Source: JAZLIT01 sp045617525 (GTDB lineage Bacteria; Bacillota; Bacilli; Bacillales_A; Planococcaceae). Taken from it: DNA of 56,587 nt. The DNA lies in contig JAZLIT010000034.1 in NCBI GenBank assembly GCA_045617525.1, forward strand, positions 1-56,587, written 5' to 3'. The notes below the pieces were generated by a model. It did not search any database and was not told where the DNA came from. It saw only the letters and a program-made list of their open reading frames with translations. Shown here piece after piece: positions 22,900-31,511 of the stretch (its first letter is position 1; each line of letters begins with the position of its first letter). The position numbers and the translations under genes were made by a program.

Positions 22900-25467
22900 A
22901 TGGTAGATTTCAAAGCACCACACTTCGTTGAGCAATTAAATAAGGATATTTTGCAATTTCCGCAAGTTCATCCGATTACATCAGATATGCAGTTAACGCA
23001 TAAAGGGGTTTCACGCCTTGTAATGATTGATCGTTATTCATTTAAGGATACAGAAAAGAAAACGATAAAAGCAGGAGATTTTGTTGTATTAACAGTAAAA
23101 CAAGATCCAAAATTCCCGGCACGTGGTTTAGGGACAATTCAATCGATTAATCTAGCTGCTAAAACGGCAAAAATTTTAGTGGAAGAAGATTACCGAGGCG
23201 CACTTGAAAATCAAATTGAGCAAGAGACGGGCGTAATTGAACGTTCACTTGATATTATAGAAAAACCGTTAGAAATTTATTATGAGCAAATTGCCAAACG
23301 TAATGCGACAGGACTTGCTTCTGTTGAAAAGACGGCGGAGAAGCGCGCAGAATGGTATGAAAAGTTTTATCAGCAGCTTGTGAGCTTGAAGTTCATCCCA
23401 GCTGGTCGCGTACTTTACGGTGCGGGCTCTGAAACTGATGTAACGTTCTTTAACTGTTATGTAATGCCATTTGTGGCTGATTCTCGTGAAGGTATAAGTG
23501 ATCACCGTAAGCAAGTAATGGAAATTATGAGTCGTGGCGGTGGTGTAGGCACGAATGGTTCGACACTTCGTCCTCGTAACACATTAGCTCGTGGCGTAAA
23601 CGGTAAATCATCAGGTTCAGTGAGCTGGCTAGATGATATTGCGAAGCTGACACATCTTGTTGAGCAAGGTGGTTCAAGACGTGGCGCACAAATGATTATG
23701 CTAGCAGATTGGCATCCAGATATCGTGGAATTCATTATTTCGAAAATGCAAAACCCACGTATTTTACGTTATTTAATCGAGAATACGACGGATGAATCGA
23801 TTTTGCAATTAGCAAAAGAAAAATTAAAATTCAATCCACTTAGTTCGCAGGAAGATGCGATGTATCAAGGGATTGCAAATTTCAAAAACATTCCCGGTTT
23901 AGGTGGCTTTAATGATGCCATCATCCGTGATGCAGAAATGAAACTTCGCGATGGTGGTACATTCGATGTACACAATCCAGAATTTTTAACTGGTGCAAAT
24001 ATTTCAGTAACATTAACAAATGACTTTATGCATGCCGTTGAAAATGATTTAGATTTCGAACTTCGTTTCCCAGATGTATCAAGCTATTCCAAAGAGGAAA
24101 TGCAAGTTTACAACGAAAAGTGGCATGAAGTTGGCGATGTTCGCGAATGGGAAAAGCTTGGCCACCGCGTGCGTACGTATCGTACAATTAAAGCGAAAGA
24201 GCTTTGGAATTTAATCAATGTATGTGCAACATATGCAGCAGAGCCGGGTATTTTCTTCATCGATAATGCCAATGAAATGACGAATGCGAAAGCTTACGGT
24301 CAGCAAGTAGTTGCAACGAATCCGTGTGGGGAACAACCACTAGCACCGTATTCTGTGTGTAACTTAGCTGCTGTTAACCTAGCAAAATTTGCACAGAAGG
24401 AAATGAAAACAGTTGATTTTGATGCATTACGCGAAACGGTTAAAGTGGGCGTACGCATGCAAGATAATGTTATCGATGCAACGCCGTATTTCTTAGAAGA
24501 CAATAAAAAACAAGCACTTGGCGAACGTCGCGTTGGGCTTGGAGTAATGGGCTTAGCCGATTTATTAATTTATTGCGAAAAAGAATATGGTTCTAAAGAA
24601 GGCAATGAACTTGTCGATGAAATTTTCCAAACAATCGCAATCGCTGCGTATGAGCAATCAATCGAACTGGGCGAAGAACGTGGAAGCTTCCCGTTCTTAC
24701 AAGGTGAAACGGCTGCTGAAACAGCGAAGTTACGCGATGCCTTTATTAATACAGGCTTTATGAAGAAAATGCCACAACATGTACGCGACGGTGTGCTTGC
24801 AAATGGTATTCGGAATTCACATCTATTGACGGTTGCGCCAACTGGATCAACTGGAACAATGGTCGGTGTTGCAACTGGTCTTGAGCCATACTTTAGTTTC
24901 TCTTATTTCCGTTCGGGCCGTCTAGGTAAGTTCATGGAAGTAAAAGCTGAAATCGTTCAAGAATATTTAGCTGCAAATCCAAATGCGGACGAGCAAAACT
25001 TGCCGCACTGGTTTAAATCGTCAATGGAGCTTTCAGCAGAAGCCCACGCAGACGTACAATGCATTATTCAACAATGGATCGATTCTTCGATTTCGAAAAC
25101 GGTTAACGCGCCTAAAGGCTATAAAGTAGAGCAAGTGCAAAAAGTGTACGAGCGCCTTTATCATGGTGGTGCCAAAGGTGGTACAGTTTATGTGGATGGC
25201 AGTCGTGATACGCAAGTACTGACGCTAAAAGCTGAACAATCATCACCAGATATGCAAATGGAATTTGAAGAGCTAAAGCAGCAGGAAGTAGAAATTAAGC
25301 GCCAAGTTGTGCTTGTGGATACAATTGCACCGCTAATGCAAACGAATGTAACGATTGGCTCTGAGGTTGGCAATACATGTCCTGTTTGCCGTATAGGTAC
25401 GGTAGAGGAAATGGGCGGCTGTAATACATGTACAGGCTGTGGTGCCCAACTGAAATGTGGTCTATAA
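22900..25467 (+). CDS. nrdJ: Class II (adenosylcobalamin-dependent) ribonucleotide reductase
   Basis: The 855-residue enzyme makes deoxyribonucleotides using adenosylcobalamin, without oxygen dependence. It has the catalytic NPCGEQPLAPYSVCNL, LEQGGSRRGAQM and VAPTGSTGTM blocks, and a cysteine-rich C-terminal tail (CPVCRIGTVEEMGGCNTCTG) as in the long NrdJ-type enzymes. The start is odd: AGGAGG is 13 bases from this ATG but only five from another ATG at 22892, which opens a four-codon reading frame ending inside nrdJ. No in-frame alternative start exists upstream. Confidence 0.93.
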   Translation: MVDFKAPHFVEQLNKDILQFPQVHPITSDMQLTHKGVSRLVMIDRYSFKDTEKKTIKAGDFVVLTVKQDPKFPARGLGTIQSINLAAKTAKILVEEDYRGALENQIEQETGVIERSLDIIEKPLEIYYEQIAKRNATGLASVEKTAEKRAEWYEKFYQQLVSLKFIPAGRVLYGAGSETDVTFFNCYVMPFVADSREGISDHRKQVMEIMSRGGGVGTNGSTLRPRNTLARGVNGKSSGSVSWLDDIAKLTHLVEQGGSRRGAQMIMLADWHPDIVEFIISKMQNPRILRYLIENTTDESILQLAKEKLKFNPLSSQEDAMYQGIANFKNIPGLGGFNDAIIRDAEMKLRDGGTFDVHNPEFLTGANISVTLTNDFMHAVENDLDFELRFPDVSSYSKEEMQVYNEKWHEVGDVREWEKLGHRVRTYRTIKAKELWNLINVCATYAAEPGIFFIDNANEMTNAKAYGQQVVATNPCGEQPLAPYSVCNLAAVNLAKFAQKEMKTVDFDALRETVKVGVRMQDNVIDATPYFLEDNKKQALGERRVGLGVMGLADLLIYCEKEYGSKEGNELVDEIFQTIAIAAYEQSIELGEERGSFPFLQGETAAETAKLRDAFINTGFMKKMPQHVRDGVLANGIRNSHLLTVAPTGSTGTMVGVATGLEPYFSFSYFRSGRLGKFMEVKAEIVQEYLAANPNADEQNLPHWFKSSMELSAEAHADVQCIIQQWIDSSISKTVNAPKGYKVEQVQKVYERLYHGGAKGGTVYVDGSRDTQVLTLKAEQSSPDMQMEFEELKQQEVEIKRQVVLVDTIAPLMQTNVTIGSEVGNTCPVCRIGTVEEMGGCNTCTGCGAQLKCGL

Positions 25468-25511
25468 AATAACGAAACGTGTCTGCTTGTAAAATAGTCG
25501 CACCGTTTCTC

Positions 25512-25545
25512 CCCCTTTAGATGGATTGTCTAAAGGGGTTTTTTT
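25512..25545 (+). terminator. Terminator behind nrdJ
   Basis: CCCCTTTAGA pairs with TCTAAAGGGG over a seven-base loop and is followed by seven T. Confidence 0.88.
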
Positions 25546-25652
25546 ATTTCTTCTTATAGAATTTAATAGTAGCTTTTAATTGCAGGTCACGCATCCATTA
25601 ATCTAAAAGGTCGGTTTGGTAGCCTCTATAGAATCTCGTAGATAAGAAAAAT

Positions 25653-25702
25653 AAAAAAACAGATAGAACGGTATCAATAAATAATACTTGTTCTACCTGT
25701 TT
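25653..25702 (-). terminator. Terminator of the OYE transcript
   Basis: On the bottom strand AACAGGTAGAAC pairs with GTTCTATCTGTT (one mismatch), followed by seven T. It lies behind the small ORF and the OYE gene. Confidence 0.72.
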
Positions 25703-25712
25703 ATTTTCATAA

Positions 25713-25787
25713 TCAGTTAAGGAAGCCGCCAGCGATAAACATAAAAATGCCTGATCCAATCATCATCAAACCAAGTACGAAGCGCAT
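25713..25787 (-). CDS. Possible tiny membrane peptide behind the OYE gene
   Basis: The frame reads MRFVLGLMMIGSGIFMFIAG then GFLN, 24 residues that are almost one hydrophobic helix, and ends 11 bases before a bottom-strand terminator. The open frame continues upstream (NRYDGK) without a usual start, and AAAAAGGAAC is 17 bases from the ATG, so the true start is uncertain. It lies directly behind the OYE stop and would share its transcript. It may not be a gene. Confidence 0.4.
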   Translation of the reverse strand: MRFVLGLMMIGSGIFMFIAGGFLN

Positions 25788-25816
25788 CTTTCCATCATAG
25801 CGGTTCCTTTTTTTAC

Positions 25817-26911
25817 TTATTTTACGCCTGGAACCCAACCAACATTCTGTTTCATTCTGTTCATTAGCGGCTCTGGAATGATATTATCACGACTCATATC
25901 CATTTCGGTAATAACTGGTTCACCAGCCGCTACTTTTTCTACCCAGTGTGGTTCAATTAATAGCTCACGACCAAGTGCAAGTAAATCAGCACCAGTTTCC
26001 ATCGCTTCTTTCGCATCTTCTGGTGAATAAATCGAACCTACGCCGATAAACGGTACACGACCATCAATCACGCGTCTTAAAATTTTAATACGGTTATCTT
26101 TTTCACCGCTATAACGACGCGCTTTTGCACGGAAATCACCCAATGATATGTGTAAGTAATCAAGCTTTTCATCTGCTAAACGATCTACAAGTTGAACCGT
26201 TTCATCTAGAGTGATACCGTCTTCTTCAGATTCTTCTGGGCTGAAACGATAACCAACGATAAATAGGTCATCAGCATATTTCGCTTTTGCATGGTTTACA
26301 CTATCGATAATTTCTAATAAGAATGTCATACGTTTTTCAACGGAGCCACCGTAACGGTCTGTTCGTTTATTTGTAAAGCCTGAGAAAAATTGTTGTAATA
26401 AATACGTATTGGCACCGTGAATTTCCACACCGTCAAATCCTGCTTCAATTGCGCGACGTGTCGTTTCACCAAATGCTACGACGATTTCCTCGATTTCTTT
26501 TACCGTTAATGCACGAGCCACACCGCCATCTGCTGCAACGTTTTCACTTGCGCTTACGACATCGCCATTTGGCACAAGGTTACGTACTGCTTGGCGTCCA
26601 CCATGATAAATTTGTAAAATTGCTTTTGCACCACCGTCGTGAATCGCATCAGCAATATGTTTTAAGCTCGGAATGTATTCATCGCTATGCGCCGAGATTT
26701 GACCTGGGAAGCCTTTCCCATTAGGAATCACGTAAGCGCATGCTGTAATCACCACACCGACGCCATATGAGCGCTCACGGTAATATGTAATCTCCGCATC
26801 TGAAACGGTATCATCAGCATTTGCTGAGTAAGTAGTCATTGGCGCCATTACGTAACGATTACGAACTGTGACGCTGTTTTTAAAAGTAAATGGTATTAAA
26901 TAAGTTGTCAT
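25817..26911 (-). CDS. NADH:flavin oxidoreductase, Old Yellow Enzyme family
   Basis: The 364-residue FMN enzyme has the TIM-barrel OYE pattern: RNRYVMAPMTTYSA at the start, LQIYHGGRQ, GFDGVEIHGANTYLLQQFFS with the substrate His-Gly-Ala-Asn, and NKRTDRYGGSVEKR. Such enzymes reduce activated C=C bonds in the cytosol. The start at 26911 follows GAAGGAGTG closely; 17 further residues are open upstream without support. Confidence 0.93.
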   Translation of the reverse strand: MTTYLIPFTFKNSVTVRNRYVMAPMTTYSANADDTVSDAEITYYRERSYGVGVVITACAYVIPNGKGFPGQISAHSDEYIPSLKHIADAIHDGGAKAILQIYHGGRQAVRNLVPNGDVVSASENVAADGGVARALTVKEIEEIVVAFGETTRRAIEAGFDGVEIHGANTYLLQQFFSGFTNKRTDRYGGSVEKRMTFLLEIIDSVNHAKAKYADDLFIVGYRFSPEESEEDGITLDETVQLVDRLADEKLDYLHISLGDFRAKARRYSGEKDNRIKILRRVIDGRVPFIGVGSIYSPEDAKEAMETGADLLALGRELLIEPHWVEKVAAGEPVITEMDMSRDNIIPEPLMNRMKQNVGWVPGVK

Positions 26912-27096
26912 GTTATTCACTCCTTCTAAAACAAGAGTAAATTTATCGGATTTAAAAGTCAAAGATTGTTTTTTACCTATTACTTTCTAAAGGTACATAA
27001 AAATCCACGGAACGGTAGTATTTCCTCCTTCGAAACGCACTCTTGGGAGCCTACTCTAAGATGTCTTTAATTCGAACTCAAGGTCTTATTCTATCC

Positions 27097-27873
27097 TCAA
27101 ATACTAAAACGATTAGTGAAATGATGAACCAATGGCCAAGCACGTACCTCTATCTTTTTGGCAAAATGCAAGATAGGCAAATCACTCTCAACAGCAATGC
27201 CTTGCTTAGAAAGTACACTATTATGCTTAAATACTGCCTCTGCTTTCTGTAAAATCCAAGGCTCATGTAAAATATCACAGCGAAGCGGTACGCCTGATGA
27301 ATTTAACGTATAGAAGCAGTATCGCTCGACCATCCATTCCTCGAAAGAGCCTTTAGCTGCTTGAAATGGTTCTGAAATCGGTCTATAGCTACACGATAAT
27401 TCGATTTCAGGGTCATGCAGTCTCTTACTTTCAAATTCAACGTTGGCTCCACTATTTTTGATCTTCATTTCAGAGTACCAATACGGTAAATGATAGAGTG
27501 TTTTAGCCCCTTTTACAGCAAGCCAATTGGCAGCATCCAGACTAAAAAAGTACACGCCTGGCTTTCCATCTAGGGTTACATAAGTCCGAACATTGAGCTC
27601 GGGAAATTGATCTGTTCCCGGAATAGGTGGCAATCCGCGCAGTCTAACCCCTGACATACGAAATGGCACAACACCAATCCAGCACATTCCATTATAGGAA
27701 TCCAAAGGCAATGCTTCAGGCACTAATTTTCGTAACACATCAAATTTAATTGGATAATGGGCAAATAATAGATTGCTCCATGTCTGTTTCATTGTCCAAG
27801 GCAAATTCGGGACAGCCCACGGACGATGGCTATCATCCCATTGATTTTTCTTAGTTTTTAAGAATTCTCCCAC
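27097..27873 (-). CDS. DUF2071 (YqjF-like) family protein
   Basis: The 258-residue protein has the DUF2071 layout: PWTMKQTWSNLLFAHYPI, LPLDSYNGMCWIGVVPFRM, FPELNVRTYVTLDGKPGVYF and a C-terminal HFAKKIEVRAWP. The family has an acetoacetate-decarboxylase-like fold and no established function. It begins with GTG, about ten bases after GGAAG. It follows the oxygenase gene on the same strand with a 40-base gap and may share its transcript. Confidence 0.85.
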   Translation of the reverse strand: MGEFLKTKKNQWDDSHRPWAVPNLPWTMKQTWSNLLFAHYPIKFDVLRKLVPEALPLDSYNGMCWIGVVPFRMSGVRLRGLPPIPGTDQFPELNVRTYVTLDGKPGVYFFSLDAANWLAVKGAKTLYHLPYWYSEMKIKNSGANVEFESKRLHDPEIELSCSYRPISEPFQAAKGSFEEWMVERYCFYTLNSSGVPLRCDILHEPWILQKAEAVFKHNSVLSKQGIAVESDLPILHFAKKIEVRAWPLVHHFTNRFSI

Positions 27874-27913
27874 GGCAAGTCACTTCCTTAATAATTTATA
27901 AATACATAATGAT

Positions 27914-28549
27914 TTAATAACGTTCGCGTATTTGCTTTTTACGCATCCATTGGGTAGCCACCCATTTTTCACCACGGATTACAGGCTCACCACTGTGAAG
28001 TGTTAGTTCATTTATTTTTTGATCAGTGTAAAAGTATTCGAAGTAAACAGCAGAACCTTTAGTAGGTGTATTCGCTAGTCCTAAATTCGGAAATGTTGTT
28101 GCTCCGCCTTCTTCTACATCATTTAAATATAAGATCAACGTGCTAATGCGATTATTATTACTAGAAGGGTGGTTTTGACCGAAATAATCAAAATGCGCTT
28201 TAAATTCTTGCCCAGGTTCATAATGTAAAACCTGTAATCCCTCAGCATTTTCCATAGGTAAATGCATTAAGCTGGCTATTCGTTTTTCAATTTTAGTAAT
28301 AAGTGGATTTTCGTTTTCATCAAAAAACATACCACTGCTAGTACGAATTTGACTAACTTCTTTTTTAGCTAATTTTGATCTTTCCAAACGAGATGAGGCA
28401 CAATCAATAAGTGCTTGGCATTCTGCATCACTTAAAACGTTACTAAATTTCACAATTAAAGGTTCTTCGTGTAAAACTTCGGCAGTAATAATGTAATTGT
28501 CAATAGAGTAAACAGATTGAATAGGTAAAATTGAAACTTCAATTAACAT
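27914..28549 (-). CDS. 2OG-Fe(II) oxygenase (prolyl 4-hydroxylase-like)
   Basis: The 211-residue protein has the double-stranded helix fold of prolyl 4-hydroxylases. Iron ligands are seen as His and Asp in KAHFDYF and the distal His in TLHSGEPVIRGEKW, where the lysine would hold 2-oxoglutarate; RTSSGMFF and STLILYLNDVEEGGATTFP are family blocks. Bacterial members hydroxylate proline, probably in proteins such as collagen-like chains or EF-Tu, but the substrate here is unknown. The ATG at 28549 has AGGAAGG nine bases upstream and is preferred over 28558. Confidence 0.92.
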   Translation of the reverse strand: MLIEVSILPIQSVYSIDNYIITAEVLHEEPLIVKFSNVLSDAECQALIDCASSRLERSKLAKKEVSQIRTSSGMFFDENENPLITKIEKRIASLMHLPMENAEGLQVLHYEPGQEFKAHFDYFGQNHPSSNNNRISTLILYLNDVEEGGATTFPNLGLANTPTKGSAVYFEYFYTDQKINELTLHSGEPVIRGEKWVATQWMRKKQIRERY

Positions 28550-28779
28550 AGTAGACATCCTTCCTCGGGTACTCTTTAGTCAGCACAAAAACAGGAATCT
28601 CGCTATCTTATGCGTGAAAAGAATGTATCTCAATTATAATACATATTCTACCATTATATTGAAATAAATGGTTGGCTAGTTAATAATTACAGAAAGGATC
28701 TATTGTAGATGTGAGAACTGTAAGAGTAAGGATGTAAGTATAGTAGCTTAATCATTTAATCAAAGGAGAGTGGTTAATT

Positions 28780-29241
28780 ATGTTAAGAAGAATAACGTTT
28801 CTGTTTTTAGCGGTGATATTCATACTAGTAGGTTGCACTGATGAAGAAAATGAAATAGTAGTAGACAAATGGAAACAAAGTCCTCTATTTGAATCAGGAG
28901 GATATTCTATGATTGGAGTAAAGCATAAAATAGGCTTTATTTACGATAATAGCGAATTAATACGTTTTTACCCAGATAAAGAAAATAAATATATGTGGCA
29001 TATATGGTTTGAAGATACAGCTACAGAACATGAAAAATTCACAGTAAAAGCCATTCATCAAGATGATAATGAACAGATTACACTAATTGATAATGTATCC
29101 CTTAATGATTCACCAAATAATGGGGCAGACACCCATATTCCTTCGGTTATGTCTTTTCCAAAGAGTGGTATGTGGAAGTTAGATGCATACCTTGATGATG
29201 TCTTATTCGAAACAATATATGTGAAAGTGCATGAAGAATAA
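28780..29241 (+). CDS. Hypothetical lipoprotein
   Basis: The 153-residue protein has a lipoprotein signal (FLAVIFILVGC, predicted lipidated Cys19) and a small beta-rich domain with KHKIGFIYDNSE, HIWFEDT and SGMWKLDAYLDDVLFETIYV, reminiscent of immunoglobulin-like extracytoplasmic domains. It would be anchored on the outer face of the membrane. AAAGGAGAG precedes the ATG. Function unknown. Confidence 0.8.
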   Translation: MLRRITFLFLAVIFILVGCTDEENEIVVDKWKQSPLFESGGYSMIGVKHKIGFIYDNSELIRFYPDKENKYMWHIWFEDTATEHEKFTVKAIHQDDNEQITLIDNVSLNDSPNNGADTHIPSVMSFPKSGMWKLDAYLDDVLFETIYVKVHEE

Positions 29242-29435
29242 ATCGTTCGAATGAATGGCGATTAATTTGAATGAAGTTAGACTAAAAGGCAGCTACTGAC
29301 TTACAAGGACCTCTTTTCTATATAAAAATAGTATCGAATTGGAATAAGCTTGTAAATGATTGCCGACACATTATTCCCAATTGCCTATGAATTATGGTAA
29401 ATTAGTTAATAGAATAAAGAAAAGAGAGTGTATGC

Positions 29436-29810
29436 ATGGAATTTTTACTTTTAGTGTTCGTAGTAGGGCTTTACCAATGGATACTTATTCCACTAACAAA
29501 GCGTAAAATAGGCTATTTACGTGATCATACGAATAAAATTTTTTATGATTATAAGACGAAATGGCAGCTACCATTTGAACTGGCTGTTATAGCGGTAATT
29601 GTATTATTAATTATTACTTTAACGCCATTCCTACATTTTGGTACTGTATTTCTAGTGCCAGTCGGGATGATTGCGATTCTAGTTATGCGCGGCATTTTAG
29701 AGAAAAAGTATATGGCTGATTTCCGTCATCATGTAATTTCATTTTTACACGCATTTTCACTGTTTTTTGCATTTGGCTGTGTGTTAATTTATGCAATTAT
29801 CAATAGCTAA
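29436..29810 (+). CDS. DUF4181-like membrane protein
   Basis: The 124-residue protein has about four membrane helices with a conserved-looking RGILEKKYM loop between the third and fourth, which reminds me of DUF4181. Function unknown. GAGAGTG precedes the ATG, and it is followed by a hairpin terminator before the sigma factor gene. Confidence 0.7.
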   Translation: MEFLLLVFVVGLYQWILIPLTKRKIGYLRDHTNKIFYDYKTKWQLPFELAVIAVIVLLIITLTPFLHFGTVFLVPVGMIAILVMRGILEKKYMADFRHHVISFLHAFSLFFAFGCVLIYAIINS

Positions 29811-29813
29811 TCA

Positions 29814-29846
29814 AAAAATCCATCGTCTGCGGTGGATTTTTTATTT
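29814..29846 (+). terminator. Terminator
   Basis: AAAAATCCATCG pairs with CGGTGGATTTTT, followed by T-rich sequence. Confidence 0.75.
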
Positions 29847-29901
29847 TGAAGTGATTCCAAGTTTTAAGTTGTTCGTCTTAACGAGTGGAGGGGGAGTAAA
29901 C

Positions 29902-30384
29902 ATGCAAAAAGCGATTTATGACGCACATTATACGGCCATTTTTTCCTACATACTTTATTTAACGAGCGATAAAGAGCTTACCCATGATTTACTGCAAGAA
30001 ACATTTTATCGTTATTTCAGTAACACAAATAAAACTGTTGAAAATGAAAAAGCATTTCTCCTACGCATTGCGCGAAATTTAGTTTTCGATCACTTCCGTA
30101 AAAAGCGCCTCCTTAAATTTTTCACATTAACGAAGGATGACCGCGTAGATACAGCGCCTTTGCCTGTTGAAATTGTCACGCAGGGTGAGGACACAGCAGT
30201 GTTATATAGTGCGTTGCAACAGTTAAAGTTTTCTTATCGTGAGACCGTTGTACTTCGTTATATTGAGGAATATTCAGTGAAAGAAGTGGCGAAGATTTTA
30301 GGTTGCTCGGAAGCTCAGGTGAAAAATAATACGGCACGTGGCTTACAGAAGTTGCGACTGCTTCTTGAAGGGAGCGATGAATAA
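29902..30384 (+). CDS. ECF-family RNA polymerase sigma factor
   Basis: The 160-residue protein has only regions 2 and 4: SDKELTHDLLQETFYRYF and LLRIARNLVFDHFRKKR (region 2), then LKFSYRETVVLRYIEEYSVK and ILGCSEAQVKNNTARGLQKL (region 4). It resembles SigX of B. subtilis in the RIARNLVFDHFRK block. GGAGGGGGAG precedes the ATG at 29902; 37 further residues are open upstream but run through the preceding terminator. It overlaps its probable anti-sigma gene by one base. Confidence 0.92.
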   Translation: MQKAIYDAHYTAIFSYILYLTSDKELTHDLLQETFYRYFSNTNKTVENEKAFLLRIARNLVFDHFRKKRLLKFFTLTKDDRVDTAPLPVEIVTQGEDTAVLYSALQQLKFSYRETVVLRYIEEYSVKEVAKILGCSEAQVKNNTARGLQKLRLLLEGSDE

Positions 30385-31295
30385 TGGATGAAAAGCAATT
30401 AAAGGCGTTGCGAATTGTTGAGATAGACGAGACAAGGAAAGAACAAGATTATTTGCACGTTCAACAAAAGCTTCGAAAGCACAAGCGCATGAACTGGCGT
30501 GTGCCAGCTGTTGTGCTTGCAGCATGTGCAATCTGCTTCATTATATGGCTAACGGCGCCACCAGGTCAGCAGGAGCAAGCGGCTGATGGTGGCGCACAGG
30601 TTGCAAAAATCTATGTCACAGAGCAAGAATATGTTCCGAAATCGGGCTGGATTATGGACGTTACAACGATATTCAATGAGGAAATGTTATTTAGATACAG
30701 TGAATTATTAAACGTCATGAAACCAATATCCCCTCCTACGGAATACGAAACAAGGCTAATGCTGCGCTTTAAATTAACGGATGGCACAGCGCGAGACTTT
30801 GAATATCGATGGGCGAACCATCAACTCGACTATTTATATGAAACAGCCACAGGGAAAAGCTATGAACTAGAGAGCTTAGAGCCGGTTAATTCTTCAAAAT
30901 TTGGTGCGTTATATTGGGATATGATAATCGGTCCATTAGAAAGCATTTCCAAAGTGATTACGTTTGTATTATTGATTGCTTTGTTTATTTTCCGATGGTA
31001 TGTAGAAAAGAACATGATTAAAGAAACGGGGTCAACATCAAAACTGCCAATGGATTCTTCTATTTGGCAATCGATTAGTAGAATTGTTGCATGGATGTTG
31101 GCTGCATTATTACTGTTCACAATTGAAGGTCTACATTTTGGGGTTGTATTAGCAGTATTTTTTGTGAAATTACTCGTATTGATCGTAATTGAACGTGCAG
31201 GAGAAAAGAATCAATGGCGCCAAAAGAATTTCATATTCCATTTTTTCATTAGTATTTTGTTGACCTATTTACTATTGTATCCACTTATCCGGTGA
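30384..31295 (+). CDS. Probable membrane anti-sigma factor
   Basis: The 303-residue protein is the partner of the ECF sigma factor, inferred from the TAATG overlap. It has a short cytoplasmic N terminus (about 1-36), a membrane helix (about 37-56), an extracellular domain of about 125 residues, and then four to five more membrane helices. No His-x3-Cys-x2-Cys zinc motif is present. Extra C-terminal helices are unusual for a simple single-span anti-sigma and suggest a polytopic sensor. Confidence 0.72.
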   Translation: MDEKQLKALRIVEIDETRKEQDYLHVQQKLRKHKRMNWRVPAVVLAACAICFIIWLTAPPGQQEQAADGGAQVAKIYVTEQEYVPKSGWIMDVTTIFNEEMLFRYSELLNVMKPISPPTEYETRLMLRFKLTDGTARDFEYRWANHQLDYLYETATGKSYELESLEPVNSSKFGALYWDMIIGPLESISKVITFVLLIALFIFRWYVEKNMIKETGSTSKLPMDSSIWQSISRIVAWMLAALLLFTIEGLHFGVVLAVFFVKLLVLIVIERAGEKNQWRQKNFIFHFFISILLTYLLLYPLIR

Positions 31296-31296
31296 T

Positions 31297-31344
31297 AAAA
31301 AAAGCGGTGCATGTTCATTTAAAACTGAACGTGCACCACTTTTA
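31297..31344 (+). terminator. Terminator of the sigma/anti-sigma unit
   Basis: AAAAAGCGGTGCATGTTCA pairs with TGAACGTGCACCACTTTT (two mismatches), followed by T-rich sequence. Confidence 0.82.
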
Positions 31345-31357
31345 TTTATTCCGCATT

Positions 31358-31505
31358 AAAGGGCAGTAGGAGGCCAACCTCAGGGCTTAGGAAAATCAAC
31401 AAGCCAACGCGTGTGGGTCAACTGCGTGTAAACGCCCGATTGGTAAGGTTAAGGATGTTGTTCACTCAGTGGGGGATGAAGAACCCCCCCACTAAATGAA
31501 GTTTC
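31358..31505 (+). ncRNA. GC-rich structured element, possible orphan OMEGA-type RNA or IS right end
   Basis: About 148 bases are much richer in G+C than the surroundings and fold into an ordered set of helices. GGGC (31361) pairs with GCCC (31434) and encloses three hairpins: GAGG/CCTC, GGCTT/AAGCC and ACGC/GCGT. A single-stranded GATTGGTAAGGTTAAGG follows, then a terminal hairpin TTCA-AGTGGGGG/CCCCCACT-TGAA. No ORF fits. The layout is like RNAs linked to IscB/TnpB transposons, but no nuclease gene is present. The identity is a guess; the structure is visible. Confidence 0.5.
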
Positions 31506-31511
31506 GCTTTA

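Noticed and set aside
26449..26724. Top-strand ORF rich in His and Arg
   Set aside because: Shadow of the OYE gene on the opposite strand; no ribosome site.
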